Part shown: positions 1-9,289 of the stretch, one piece after another | Layout: every line of letters starts with the position of its first letter | Numbering within the stretch: position 1 is the first letter of the stretch | DNA from: Nemertoderma westbladi | Lineage: Eukaryota > Xenacoelomorpha > Nemertodermatida > Nemertodermatidae | Reading direction: 5' to 3' | DNA: 64,000 bases | Assembly: GCA_032718475.1 (NCBI GenBank) | Contig: JAUCBJ010006897.1 | Span: 1 to 64,000 of the forward strand | Made by a program: the position numbers and the translations under genes | Notes under the pieces: model-generated | What the model saw: the letters and a program-made list of their open reading frames with translations, nothing else | Told to the model about the DNA's origin: nothing | The model's database searches: none

Positions 1-362
1 GTGTTAAGTCTGAGATTTGACAGTGCTGCAGTATGTATTCCAACGAAAAAATACGGCACGGGTCAGCATGTACGGAACTGCAAACTACGCTGCGATATGT
101 TGTACCGGTAGGTACATGTGCTGATGTGCGACATGCCGATTGTACAGGCTGACCGGGGTGCATGATAGCAAGAAAATATCTGAAAATCAAAATGTTAAAA
201 ATTCAAATTTGAATATTAAATAAAAGAATTTAAAAATAATTATTAAGAATATATTTTATACAGTATAGAGCAGTAGAGTAAATAGTTTCTATATCGTTAT
301 AGTAGAAAAGGATATATTTTTAAATAAATAAATTGGAGATGAGCTGTTGCAACTGTAATTAA
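1..362. other. AT-rich DNA, no gene seen
   Basis: Non-coding, AT-rich sequence with short TACCGGTA-like words. No open frame, repeat or RNA motif was supported here. Confidence 0.5.
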
Positions 363-730
363 AGGTGTAATATTATGGTTTTGTTCAGAAGTGGAAAAAA
401 ATTAATTTACAAATTTATTTAATTAATATCACCTGGAAGCAATACTCGAGCTGAATATCTACTTATTTGTACTCCCCTTCTGTTTCACTCTACAGTAGCA
501 TACTTGAGGCCGTTAGGTCCGCTGTTAGAGATGGAATATAAGCAACTTAAGACTGCCCGTTCAATAGGAGTGGATTAGGTGGGAGTGTGAGTGTCAGGGG
601 CTAGTGGCTGAGCTGGTTAGTGCTACTGATGAGGCCTGTTAGGCCGAAACGTACGTATAGCGCTGGTTCAACCCCCGGTGACGCGCTTTCTCATTTTTTC
701 CACTTCTGGACAAAACCATAATATTACACC
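363..730. repeat. Inverted repeat, 37-bp arms, around the ribozyme
   Basis: Positions 363-400 (AGGTGTAATATTATGG...) and 694-730 are near-perfect reverse complements, with one clear mismatch (TTCAG against TCCAG). The interval between the arms holds the hammerhead motif. The arms may be the ends of a foldback element, or two opposite copies of one short retroelement tail; one window does not separate these. Confidence 0.7.
597..675 (+). ncRNA. Type I hammerhead self-cleaving ribozyme motif
   Basis: All invariant hammerhead parts occur in order. The stem I 5' strand AGTGCTA is at 619-625, the core CTGATGA at 626-632, stem II GGCC-TGTTA-GGCC at 633-645, and GAAA at 646-649. A very short stem III follows (ACG at 649-651, loop TA, CGT at 654-656). 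The cleavage triplet is GTA, with the predicted cut after 657. The stem I 3' strand TAGCGCT (658-664) pairs with 619-625 over seven pairs, one of them a G-U wobble, and two more wobbles extend it. An outer GGGG (597-600) can pair with CCCC (672-675) across an internal loop, which would leave the loops needed for tertiary contact. Such minimal-stem-III type I hammerheads are known from animal retrozymes and Penelope-like elements. Activity is inferred, not shown. Confidence 0.8.
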
Positions 731-1780
731 TATATTTTTAAAAACTTTCAGTTTCGGATATAGTACACGTATTAATACTGATAAAATGTTTTTCCCCTCT
801 TGTATGTCTTTGTTTGTCCCCATTATTTCCCTGAAAGGCGTAGTCAGATAGCCTTCCCTTATACATGGGTCTGACATTCTGACAGTGGCACACAGCTTCA
901 CCGGGCATGGGACCGCCCCTACAGCACGGTTATGGGATGGGTGTGGAGGCGGATTTCCTTTGCCATCATCCGTGGCTCCTCCCACTGCCTGCGTGGCTCT
1001 AGGGTAAGGTGGCGCAGTGGGCTGGGGCTCGAGGATGGGGCGGGTCTCCCGCTCACTACTTGAGATGCGGCCGAACAGTAGTACAGTACTGCCAGACTGT
1101 TTCATTTTTAATTATTTACATTATTTTATATTTACATATCTGTATAGGTGGTGGGCGTTTATTTACATTTTGTTTCGGAAAGTTGTAAAAAAGGTGGTTA
1201 GATTTGATGAATTGTTATTGTATTATAAAAAAAAATTATATTTGACAACTTTATGAAATGAGTAAAAAAGTAACTTGAATTACTGCAATTATACTTAATA
1301 CCTTTATGAAATGAGTAAAAGTAACTGGAAGTAAAGCAATTATACTTGACACCTATATGAACTGAATTCGTATAATTGCATTGTATTTATTATATGTATA
1401 TATGTGAAAATGACAGCACAATTATTTTAAGGTATGAATACGATTTTAATTTAATTATAATTGAAAATTTGCACAGTAAATTTAAGTATTTAAGTGAATG
1501 AAGGCCTACCTGTAAGAATGCTACTAAAACAGTGGCACAGTGGAATAAGAGTAACATCAGTACAGTATGTGAGGTGTGAAAGTACTATGAGCGCTATTAA
1601 AATTAAAATTGAACTACAAGAAATCATACCAGTAACTACCGGGTAGAACTGAGTTATGAGTTCACAACCCAAAGAGACTTAAATGAATGTGTGAAGTACA
1701 GGTACATGGTTTAGATAGAAAGATCGAAGTAGCAATAGGAACCAGCCGCCAAACCAAGGAGGTATCAGTGGTTGAGCAAT
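731..1780. other. Unannotated DNA downstream of the ribozyme
   Basis: The part to about 1110 is somewhat richer in GC and could be the body of the ribozyme-bearing retroelement. The remainder is AT-rich. The open frames here are short, overlap on both strands and show no domain. No gene is called. Confidence 0.4.
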
Positions 1781-2195
1781 CTATCAGTTTTTACTTTCCT
1801 TTTCTATTACAAATTTCCAGTTTTTACTTTCCTTTTTTATTAGGCCTACCAGACTTTACTTGCCGTTTTTTCTTACTGGTTTTCTTCCCATTTCTTTATT
1901 ATTAGTTTTTACATTCTTATTTTATCACCAGTTTTTAAATGCCTTTTTTTACCTGGTTTTTACTATTCATTTTTTCTTTATTGCCTATAAAAGTTTTGAC
2001 TTTCCTTTTTAATCCCTACCATGATTTATTTGCCTTTTTCTTACTGTTTTTTACTACCGTTTCTTTTTCTTCAATACCAGTTTTTAATTGCCTTTTTTTA
2101 TTCGTATTGGTTTTTCAACCCTTTTTTTTAATAATGCCTGGACTATCGCTAAGCAGCTTAAGTGCTGCTCCGATTCGCCTCAGATTATAAAAACA
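1781..2195 (+). repeat. T-rich dispersed repeat, copy 1
   Basis: This is a pyrimidine-rich stretch built from variants of CCAGTTTTTACTTTCCTTTT. Its right part, about 1970-2190, ends in a distinctive segment (AATAATGCCTGGACTATCGC at 2132-2151). That segment recurs as its reverse complement at 48752-48955. Open frames across it are low-complexity and not credible genes. Confidence 0.7.
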
Positions 2196-2361
2196 TTATT
2201 TAATCTCTTGATTGATATAATTATATATATAGATTTTGTAGGTACTGCAGTAGCAGAACCAGTACTGTGGCATTCCACATTTAGTGGCAGTAGTGTTGTG
2301 AAACCGGGATGAGAGTATCTGAAATACAGTAGGAGGTAGCTGTGAGACACGGCCAACTGTT

Positions 2362-3430
2362 AGTATTACTATTGTAGTATTAATTAGTATAGTACTATTG
2401 CTGCTGTAGTATTACTACAGCTAGCATTACTTGCAATTTAGCTATAATATATATTAGTATTAGTATATAGTAATATAGCTATAGTACAGTAGCTACAGTA
2501 TGTTAAATCATGGAAACCGGGCTTTAGATTAGATAAATTAATTATTATGATTAATTAATAATTAGATTAGATTAATTAGATTAATTTAAAGTACCACCAG
2601 ACCACGGTGAGTGGTCTGGGTGGTTGGGTGCCTTCCAGTGCACAATTCCACTGCTTCCAAACCACAATTCCACTGCTTCCAAACCACAGAACCAATACTG
2701 GTGGCCTAACAGCCTAAGTATTGGCCTACCATGTACTGAACTGATATAGCATAGAAGTGACAGGCTCTATCACATATGGGGACTCTTGCAATCAGCTCAA
2801 CAAACACAAGCCTACAGGCTGACAGGCACTATACTGCAACTGCTATTGCTACAGGTAGGCTATACTGCTATTAGGTATTACCGGTCAGCCGGTACCGATA
2901 CTGTATTATTATAGTCCTAGTATCAGAGTGTGTAGCGTAGCAGTAGCATACAGCAGTACATACAGTCAGTGTTTTTAGACTGATTTTCATATTCCGATAT
3001 TACTGTATTATAATTCTGGATTACCGGTACGTTGATTATGGCGAAATGTACCGGTACCGCTGGTGGTACCTCTAGCTCGGATTGGCCTACAGCACTTTTT
3101 CAATGTCGTGATGAACTTTGCACCTTTGATTGTGTCAAGGACCTTTCTTTGAGGCAACTCTATGAAAGTTTGTCAATTGTCTATTTGGGAGTGGTGGGTA
3201 GCACACAAACTTGGTCCTGTGGTAACACCAGAGTGCAGTGAATTAATCAAATTCGAATTAATAATCAGTTTATATCACCTGATCATATATTCTCAGAATT
3301 TTACTATACAGGCATATAAAAAGACAGGCCTATGTGACAGGTAGACAGGCCTATGTTTACAAAGTACTTACGCTTACACTAACTAAAATCAAAGCAATTA
3401 ATTAATATAAATAAATATAAATGCGGGAGT
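2362..3430. repeat. Tandem duplication, copy 1 (uninterrupted)
   Basis: A unit of about 1.07 kb runs from a TATTACTATTGTAG-type start to ATAAATGCGG. It is repeated immediately downstream as 3431-3918 plus 14426-15003. Copy 1 keeps the empty site GGTAGGCTATACTGC at 2855-2869, exactly where copy 2 holds the pogo-like transposon. A short sub-duplication (CACAATTCCACTGCTTCCAAA twice) lies near 2640-2690. The open frames inside are short and carry no recognised domain. Confidence 0.85.
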
Positions 3431-3918
3431 GGTATTACTATTGTAGTATTAATTAGTATAGTACTATTGCTGCTGTAGTATTACTACAGCTAGCATTACT
3501 TGCAATTTAGCTATAATATATATTAGTATTAGTACTGTAGTATATAGTAATATAGCTATAGTACAGTAGCTACAGTATGTTAAATCATGGAAACCAGGCT
3601 TTAGATTAGATAAATTAATTATTATGATTAATTAATAATTAGATTAGATTAATTTAAAGTACCACCAGACCACGGTGAGTGGTCTGGGTGGTTGGGTGCC
3701 TTCCAGTGCACAATTCCACTGCTTCCAAACCACAGAACCAATACTGGTGGCCTAACAGCCTAAGTATTGGCCTACCGTGTACTGAACTGATATAGCATAG
3801 AAGTGACAGGCGCTATCACATATGGGGACTCTTGCAATCAGCTCAACAAACACAAGCCTACAGGCTGACAGGCACTATACTGCAACTGCTATTGCTACAG
3901 GTACAGAGGTAGGCTATA
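3431..3918. repeat. Tandem duplication, copy 2, left part
   Basis: This is the second copy of the 1.07 kb unit, running up to the transposon insertion point. It has small differences from copy 1, including a few extra bases (GTACAGAG) just before the site. It ends with the duplicated TA at 3917-3918. Confidence 0.85.
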
Positions 3919-3933
3919 GGGTAAGGTACCCCA

Positions 3934-3982
3934 ATTCCGGACATTGCAAATTCCGGACAACCTACTCAAATTCCGGACAAAC
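3934..3982 (+). repeat. Left subterminal TTCCGGACA repeats
   Basis: AATTCCGGACA occurs in the terminal repeat and is repeated twice more in the next 45 bases (about 3950-3960 and 3968-3978). Matching TGTCCGG/CCGGACA words lie near the right end at about 14199-14234 and 14399. These are plausible transposase-binding repeats of the pogo-like element; the binding role is inferred. Confidence 0.6.
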
Positions 3983-4378
3983 CACTTATTCAACACAAAT
4001 TTGTACCACGAAAATTAAGAATTCTACGGTTTTTCTGTAACATGTCTGTCTGTCTGTACTCTGTACTGCATTGCATTACTTTTATTACTGAATTGATTAG
4101 TAGATTAGGCCTAAATGTGTAAAGGGCCCTCAGAATAGGCGATAGTCAGTTACATAAGTCCTGACTTTTGCTATACAGCTATTGCTATACTATCGTAATA
4201 CTGTAATATAATACAGTAATAGGCCTATTTGAATTTGCTCTAATCTGCTAATTATTTTATACTATAATTGCTCTAATTTTCTCGATTTATAATATCTGAT
4301 TAACCCTACACAATAGTCAATAGGCCTACCTATTTAAATTCGATCAATATCATAACTACGAAACTTACAAATGCTGAA

Positions 4379-4682
4379 ATGGCTATTGATTATAAGAGAA
4401 AGACATTCTATAAATATGACAGGGAGAAGCTAAATGCTGCAGTAAAAGAATATAATCGCGGTCGCCGAGGCAGTAAGAAGGAAAAGGGGCCAACGCTTAG
4501 AGAATTGGAAACCAAATATAATATTCCAAGAAGTACCATTTCTGATTGGGTTAATCTCAGGTTCAAGGGAACTACTAAACGTCCAATGAAGAGGGGAAGA
4601 ACGGATCATTTTAGGAGAGGAGCTCCAACTGTTTTGACTTCAAAAATAGAGAAGTATCTGGTGAGTTCCCTGATATACTTAG
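4379..4682 (+). CDS. Pogo-like transposase, N-terminal part (interrupted)
   Basis: This starts at an ATG after the left subterminal region and reads 101 codons to the nested insertion. Residues about 17-62 form a basic Psq/CENP-B-type helix-turn-helix (LRELETKYNIPRSTISDWV), the DNA-binding end of pogo-like transposases, followed by a very basic linker (KRPMKRGRTDHFRR). The open frame then runs a short way into the other transposon and stops. If 4683-9285 and one copy of the duplicated TTAG are removed, the frame continues directly into 9290-11205 and gives a single 739-residue frame without a stop. The domain call is confident. The present copy is broken, so it cannot encode the full protein from the genomic order. 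Confidence 0.85.
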
Positions 4683-4706
4683 GAGCCTGTTTCAAAAAAT
4701 TATGTT

Positions 4707-5097
4707 GGTAACGGACGGAAAATTCGCATGATTAAACCACAACTATTTTGAGATATTGAATGAATAACAGTAAAATGATATGCTACTCTGAAACTGACAA
4801 CTGTACTTTCATCATGTGAAAAATAAATTAGAAAATTACATTTAAGTATTTAAGATATTAATAGATTTGTTCTGGTAACGGACGGAATCATACATAATTG
4901 AAGAATATATGTAGCTTGGACAATCTGAAATTCCTGCAAATTGGCAATGTTTTCCAAATATTTTTTTGCATTGGAGTATAATTAAATATCCCTAGTGACA
5001 TTGGTTAAAATTATTTTCGCAATTTGTATAAACCACGACTGTGACAGTATAATAAACAAAATAATACACGGTAACGGACGGAAGGTAACGGACGGAA
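4707..5097 (+). repeat. Left iteron cluster GGTAACGGACGGAA
   Basis: There are four exact copies at 4707-4720, 4874-4887, 5070-5083 and 5084-5097; the last two are head to tail. All are in the plus orientation, between the left inverted repeat and the 3' end of the transposase gene. Confidence 0.9.
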
Positions 5098-5236
5098 TAA
5101 AATACCGCAATGCAATTTGTGATATTTATATACAGTTTAAGTAGAATTAACTTGCTCATAGTGCTCATACACCTCAATAAATGTTTTTCATAGTGTCCTA
5201 AATTGTGCATGAAGTTTAAAATATCCATTGTCTCTA

Positions 5237-7440
5237 TTAAAATTTCAATTCTCTACGGACCGAGCAGAAAAGTTGGAGGACTCGTGAATATTCATTAGCA
5301 TCTAGTGAATGAACCAGTAAACGTTCCGTGCCAGCAATCAGTTGAGGTTGATTAATCACGCAAAGTTTATGCTGATAATTGTATGCATGGATATGATCAT
5401 TTGCTGCTGAGGAAGGAATAAAACGGTTTGGACCAATTACTTTCATAAATCGCACCTCAACCAATGGGCCATTTGCATCTATGACTTTCTCTATACATCC
5501 AGGAATAAAGTTATCATCATAAATAGCAGCTATCCAGCTGCCCACAACAGGAACTTCAGATGTTTCTCGGATAGGATTAGAGTCTTGACTCTCTTCTGAG
5601 TTTTGACATTCTTCCGAATCCACTCCAATATCACTCCCTTGACTATTACCATTAGATGAGCTATAATCACAACAAGCAATCTCATTTATGCAATTGGCTA
5701 ATTCATAAAATATGAGTTTTTGATCTTTACGTATGACTTGATGGATTTTCAAAGTGCGATATATATAAACAGACTCGTCAATACTGAAATGTTCAACACA
5801 TGCATTAGGTATATACAGAATAGTAGGTTTCACAATACCATTTGCATAAGATGCAAAATGCTCTGCATCTCTAATGACCACTCGTCCGGACCTCACATGG
5901 TTATATGTTTGCACTTTTACAGTTGCGCCAATACCGTCATGAGGTCCTTTAAAGTGGCCTGCTTCCCCATATGTCCATGACTTGACTATGTCTGGCATAT
6001 CCATAGCAATTGCTTTAAATACATGTTTGCTACGAAACTGCCCTGAGCATCCATCACTCCAAACATGTATATCAGTAATGTTGGCATTCTTTTCTCGGAT
6101 ATGCCGCATAAGCTGTTTAATACAACTGAAAGCAAGGAACTTATCATGCTCAGTGCAGTTGGAAATGATGGCAACAGATTCTACAATTATACTTGAGTTA
6201 GTGCCTTCTACCATGGATAAATTATCACCAATATCACATTGAGTGCAGTTGGAGTCAGGATCAACAGGAACATATTCTGTAGATGTGCTAGGGCCATCTC
6301 CTCTGGATGAATTATTATCATCATTGGTGTTGCTATCAACAATACTTGATCGGGTGTAACAGGCTGCTGTAAATATACAAAAGTTTTCATGACCAAAATA
6401 GGCACTTTGGACCTCATGCCTTTGCTTATTATCGTAATTCTTTGCAAAATCAATGCTTATTATTGCTTCATTCGGATTTAATTTCGATTTTTGTTCTCTA
6501 AGGATGTTTAGTTGATGAAAAGCTCGATACTGATGTTGTATATAGTCATGAACTTGCTTATTAAGATCTTCAGCAACATCTTCCCCACATTGAATATATT
6601 CTCGTTTCTTAACAATTTTTTCATTGTCTGTTCTGGCCCATTGATAGTAACGAATCTCAGGTATACTTCTAATAACTTCAAAAAGAGGTTCCAAAATTTC
6701 AAAACCAGGGCAATCCTTACATTTAAATTCGCAGCAACTTCTATTTTTGAGAGAACAAACAATTTCACTCACAAACTCATTTTCATCAGGGTAAAATAGT
6801 TCATGGTTGCGAATATTTGTAACTGAGTTTAGGCCATTTAGTAACAGGGTAAGGTTTTCACACTTCTCGCATTTGCAATCATCTTCAGGCATTTTTCCAT
6901 TATAATATAAATGCTTCTTACCAGCTATTATGCGTTGTAGAAGAGCTTTATTGACCTTAATGTCAGGAACTTTTTCATTGGCTAGTGGAACTGTTTCCTC
7001 AAGGGTCCATAACATATAATGTCTAGGTTTATATTTTCTTTCACCATTCTCTTTCCCAACATATACCATATGTTGACGACCGGGACAACAGTACGATATA
7101 TCTGGTGATTCCAGAAATTCTATGACCCGATTTTCTTTCTCGGTTGTTATTCTGGAATGTTTACCCAGTGGCCGTCCTGGCTTTTTAAATAACATTCTTA
7201 CCTTGGCACCACGAAGTACTGTCTTTCGTGTTGCTGGAGACATACTTCCGATATAAGTGCTAATCGTCTCCATTCTTTTACTTGGCGATTTTGGAAGATG
7301 TTTTTTCAATCTATTTATTGACTTCCCTAAACTCTGCTTAGACTTAAATGCCCCAGAACTAGGTGGTGACAATGACCCAGAAGTAGTAGGAGTCAATGGA
7401 GGTTGAGTAGCTATAGTAAATGGCAATATTGGTAATGGTC
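5237..7440 (-). CDS. Putative RNase-H-fold transposase, main exon
   Basis: The open frame is about 730 codons. It is the cargo of the TTAG transposon and probably its transposase. Numbering from the TTG at 7426, candidate catalytic acids are D326 (ISIDFAKNYD), D458 (HVWSDGCSGQFRS) and E488 in YGEAGHFKGPHDGIG. Two cysteine clusters precede them: C184/186/189 in the EDDCKCEKCE segment, and CCEFKCKDCP at 231-240. A poly-acidic, Ser-rich stretch follows near 610-640. I recognise the arrangement as that of an unnamed protein family common in cnidarian and other invertebrate genomes. No ATG lies at the 5' end; an AG acceptor after an AT-rich tract near 7441 suggests splicing from the small upstream exon at 7809-8012. 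The DDE assignment is inferred from motif spacing. Confidence 0.7.
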
Positions 7441-7808
7441 TCTGATTTTTTTATGTTAAATCAGTAATAAAAAATCTATCTAAATATATATATATATGGC
7501 ATGGAGTTCATAAAATTAGGTTCAAACAAAAAAAAATGTCTCTTGTTTTTATTCGAACAATATATTTTCAGTAAATTTACTTAATATTTTAGATTAATAA
7601 AATCAGGAGATACCATACAGATTAGAAACTTTCTTTGAACATGAACAGAACAATATTAATAACTTTCTTCAAATTATATTTTTTCTGATACTATTACAAC
7701 AGGTAATTAAAACAGGATAATAATTAAATTGTAAAATAACTAAGGAACAAAACAAAAATATGCCTTCATTCAAAATATTTCCTCTTCCTTTTAAAAATGC
7801 AGCAGGCT

Positions 7809-8012
7809 CTACCAATATTGCCAACCTTTGCATTTAGATTGTCTCTTTCTGAGACGATCTACACATTTCAGTGCCTCATGCTTATTCGTATCAGCATAAA
7901 CCTCAGCTCTTTTTAAACGCTTTCTTTCTCTATCCTTTGCAAGAAATCCCTCCCGATCAGATGCCTTTTTCCGTTCTCGATAAGCCTTTTGCTTTTTAGC
8001 ATCCTTAGACAT
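7809..8012 (-). CDS. Basic N-terminal exon of the TTAG transposon gene
   Basis: A 67-codon frame begins with a proper ATG at 8012. It encodes a Lys/Arg-rich segment (KKQKAYRERKKASDREGF) like the usual N-terminus of the same protein family. The frame ends at a TAG that forms part of GTAGAG, so a splice donor probably precedes the stop and joins this exon to the large one. The exact splice phase was not resolved. A role in nuclear targeting or DNA contact is inferred from composition only. Confidence 0.6.
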   Translation of the reverse strand: MSKDAKKQKAYRERKKASDREGFLAKDRERKRLKRAEVYADTNKHEALKCVDRLRKRQSKCKGWQYW

Positions 8013-8720
8013 TTCTATAAGCCCAGATGGTGCAGACAGTTCCGAGTTTATTCGATGAGTTGATAGTAGAAATTAGATTATTAGTTGATAATGATATAAT
8101 AGGCCTATGGACAACTGGTAGGCCTACTTATTTTGAATGAATAACTTAGGCCTAATGTATTAATAAGTCAATTTAATTTTCAATTCAACACAGCAATTAA
8201 TCTATTTTTAGGAATTCAATTATGTATAAATAAAATAGCTGCACAGTATAATTAACATCTCAGCTTTAGTGGGATAAAAGTCATAATGAAGTTCAGGCTA
8301 TGCAAGGTACATGCAGTAATATCAAGTCTGATTTAGGTAGTTATACTATTATTTCTGTATTGTATGTCAATATGGTGCAGCCCAAGTCAAGCAGTCACAA
8401 TGAAAGCTGTTTTGAATTTCCCTCCTCTGGAATTTGGAATTTCCCATAACTGCAATGCTAATTACAAATGTATGTCTGAGTCAGCATGTAAAAGAGCCGT
8501 CACTTCTACATAATATATATAAGGTACTTCCGGACATTATGTGCTCTATACATTTAAACATATCATACAATCAGTAATAAGAGTATACATAAGATACTTC
8601 AACAGACCACACTATACACACCATGATATATATAATGCATGCAGGACACAGGTACACCATACAAATTATTAGAACAGAAATATTGTGCTTATGGTAATTT
8701 CACAATATGGTAATTAATTA

Positions 8721-8935
8721 GGTAACGGACGGAAATTAAATAGGTAACGGACGGAATAAAAGTTAGTCGAATTAAAAACAATATTTATTTTGCACCTAAA
8801 TGTTCAACTTCTTCCAGTTTTATTGTTCTAACAATAAATTAGAACTTACAAAAAACCTGGACTATTCTGTGCTACACTACTCCAATTAGGTTGAAAATTG
8901 TAACTCATGGTAACGGACGGAAGTAACGGACGGAA
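8721..8935 (+). repeat. Right iteron cluster GGTAACGGACGGAA
   Basis: Copies lie at 8721-8734, 8743-8756, 8909-8922 and 8923-8935 (the last lacks the first G). They are in the same orientation as the left cluster, not mirrored as the terminal repeats are. Confidence 0.9.
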
Positions 8936-9289
8936 CGAGTTTTGGAACTGCTGGCCATGCCTAAATACGTAACGAATTATGCCACAATCATTGAATTTGC
9001 CATTACTAATATTTCAATAAAATTTCTTGAAAAAAATTTTTGTTAATAATATTATTTATAACAAATATATCACACATTTTGCATTTATTGCCATTTTTTG
9101 TGTGAAAATTGAAAAAAATGTAAATTTTAGTACAGCTTGTAATTTGAGATAACTAAACAAAAACCAATAATTATTTTCAATTTTATAGACTTTCAAATGT
9201 AGTCTAATGGTATATACTACTAAAAATATGCAAAACGAAAGTTTATTTTTTACCACATTGGTTGACCATTTTGTGAAACAGGCTCTTAG

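Larger units (their letters stand above)
4683..9285 (-). mobile_element. Complete 4.6 kb DNA transposon inside the pogo-like gene
   Basis: The ends are inverted GAGCCTGTTTCA (4683-4694) and TGAAACAGGCTC (9274-9285), with weaker complementarity further in. The flanks carry a 4-bp duplication, TTAG at 4679-4682 and 9286-9289. Removing the element plus one TTAG restores the pogo-like transposase frame, which independently proves the boundaries. Inside lies one minus-strand gene (8012 to 5237) and eight copies of a 14-bp iteron, four at each end. I cannot place it in a named superfamily. TTAA-type families such as Kolobok and piggyBac differ in the fourth base of the duplication. Confidence 0.9.

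Noticed and set aside
593-680. tRNA gene or tRNA-derived SINE head (TGGCTGAGCTGG and GGTTCAACCCC look like A and B boxes)
   Set aside because: The acceptor and anticodon arms do not fold as a tRNA, and the same bases are better explained by hammerhead stem I and the core.
5986-6799. Several frames of 60-95 codons on both strands
   Set aside because: Shadows of the large minus-strand transposase frame at 5237-7440.
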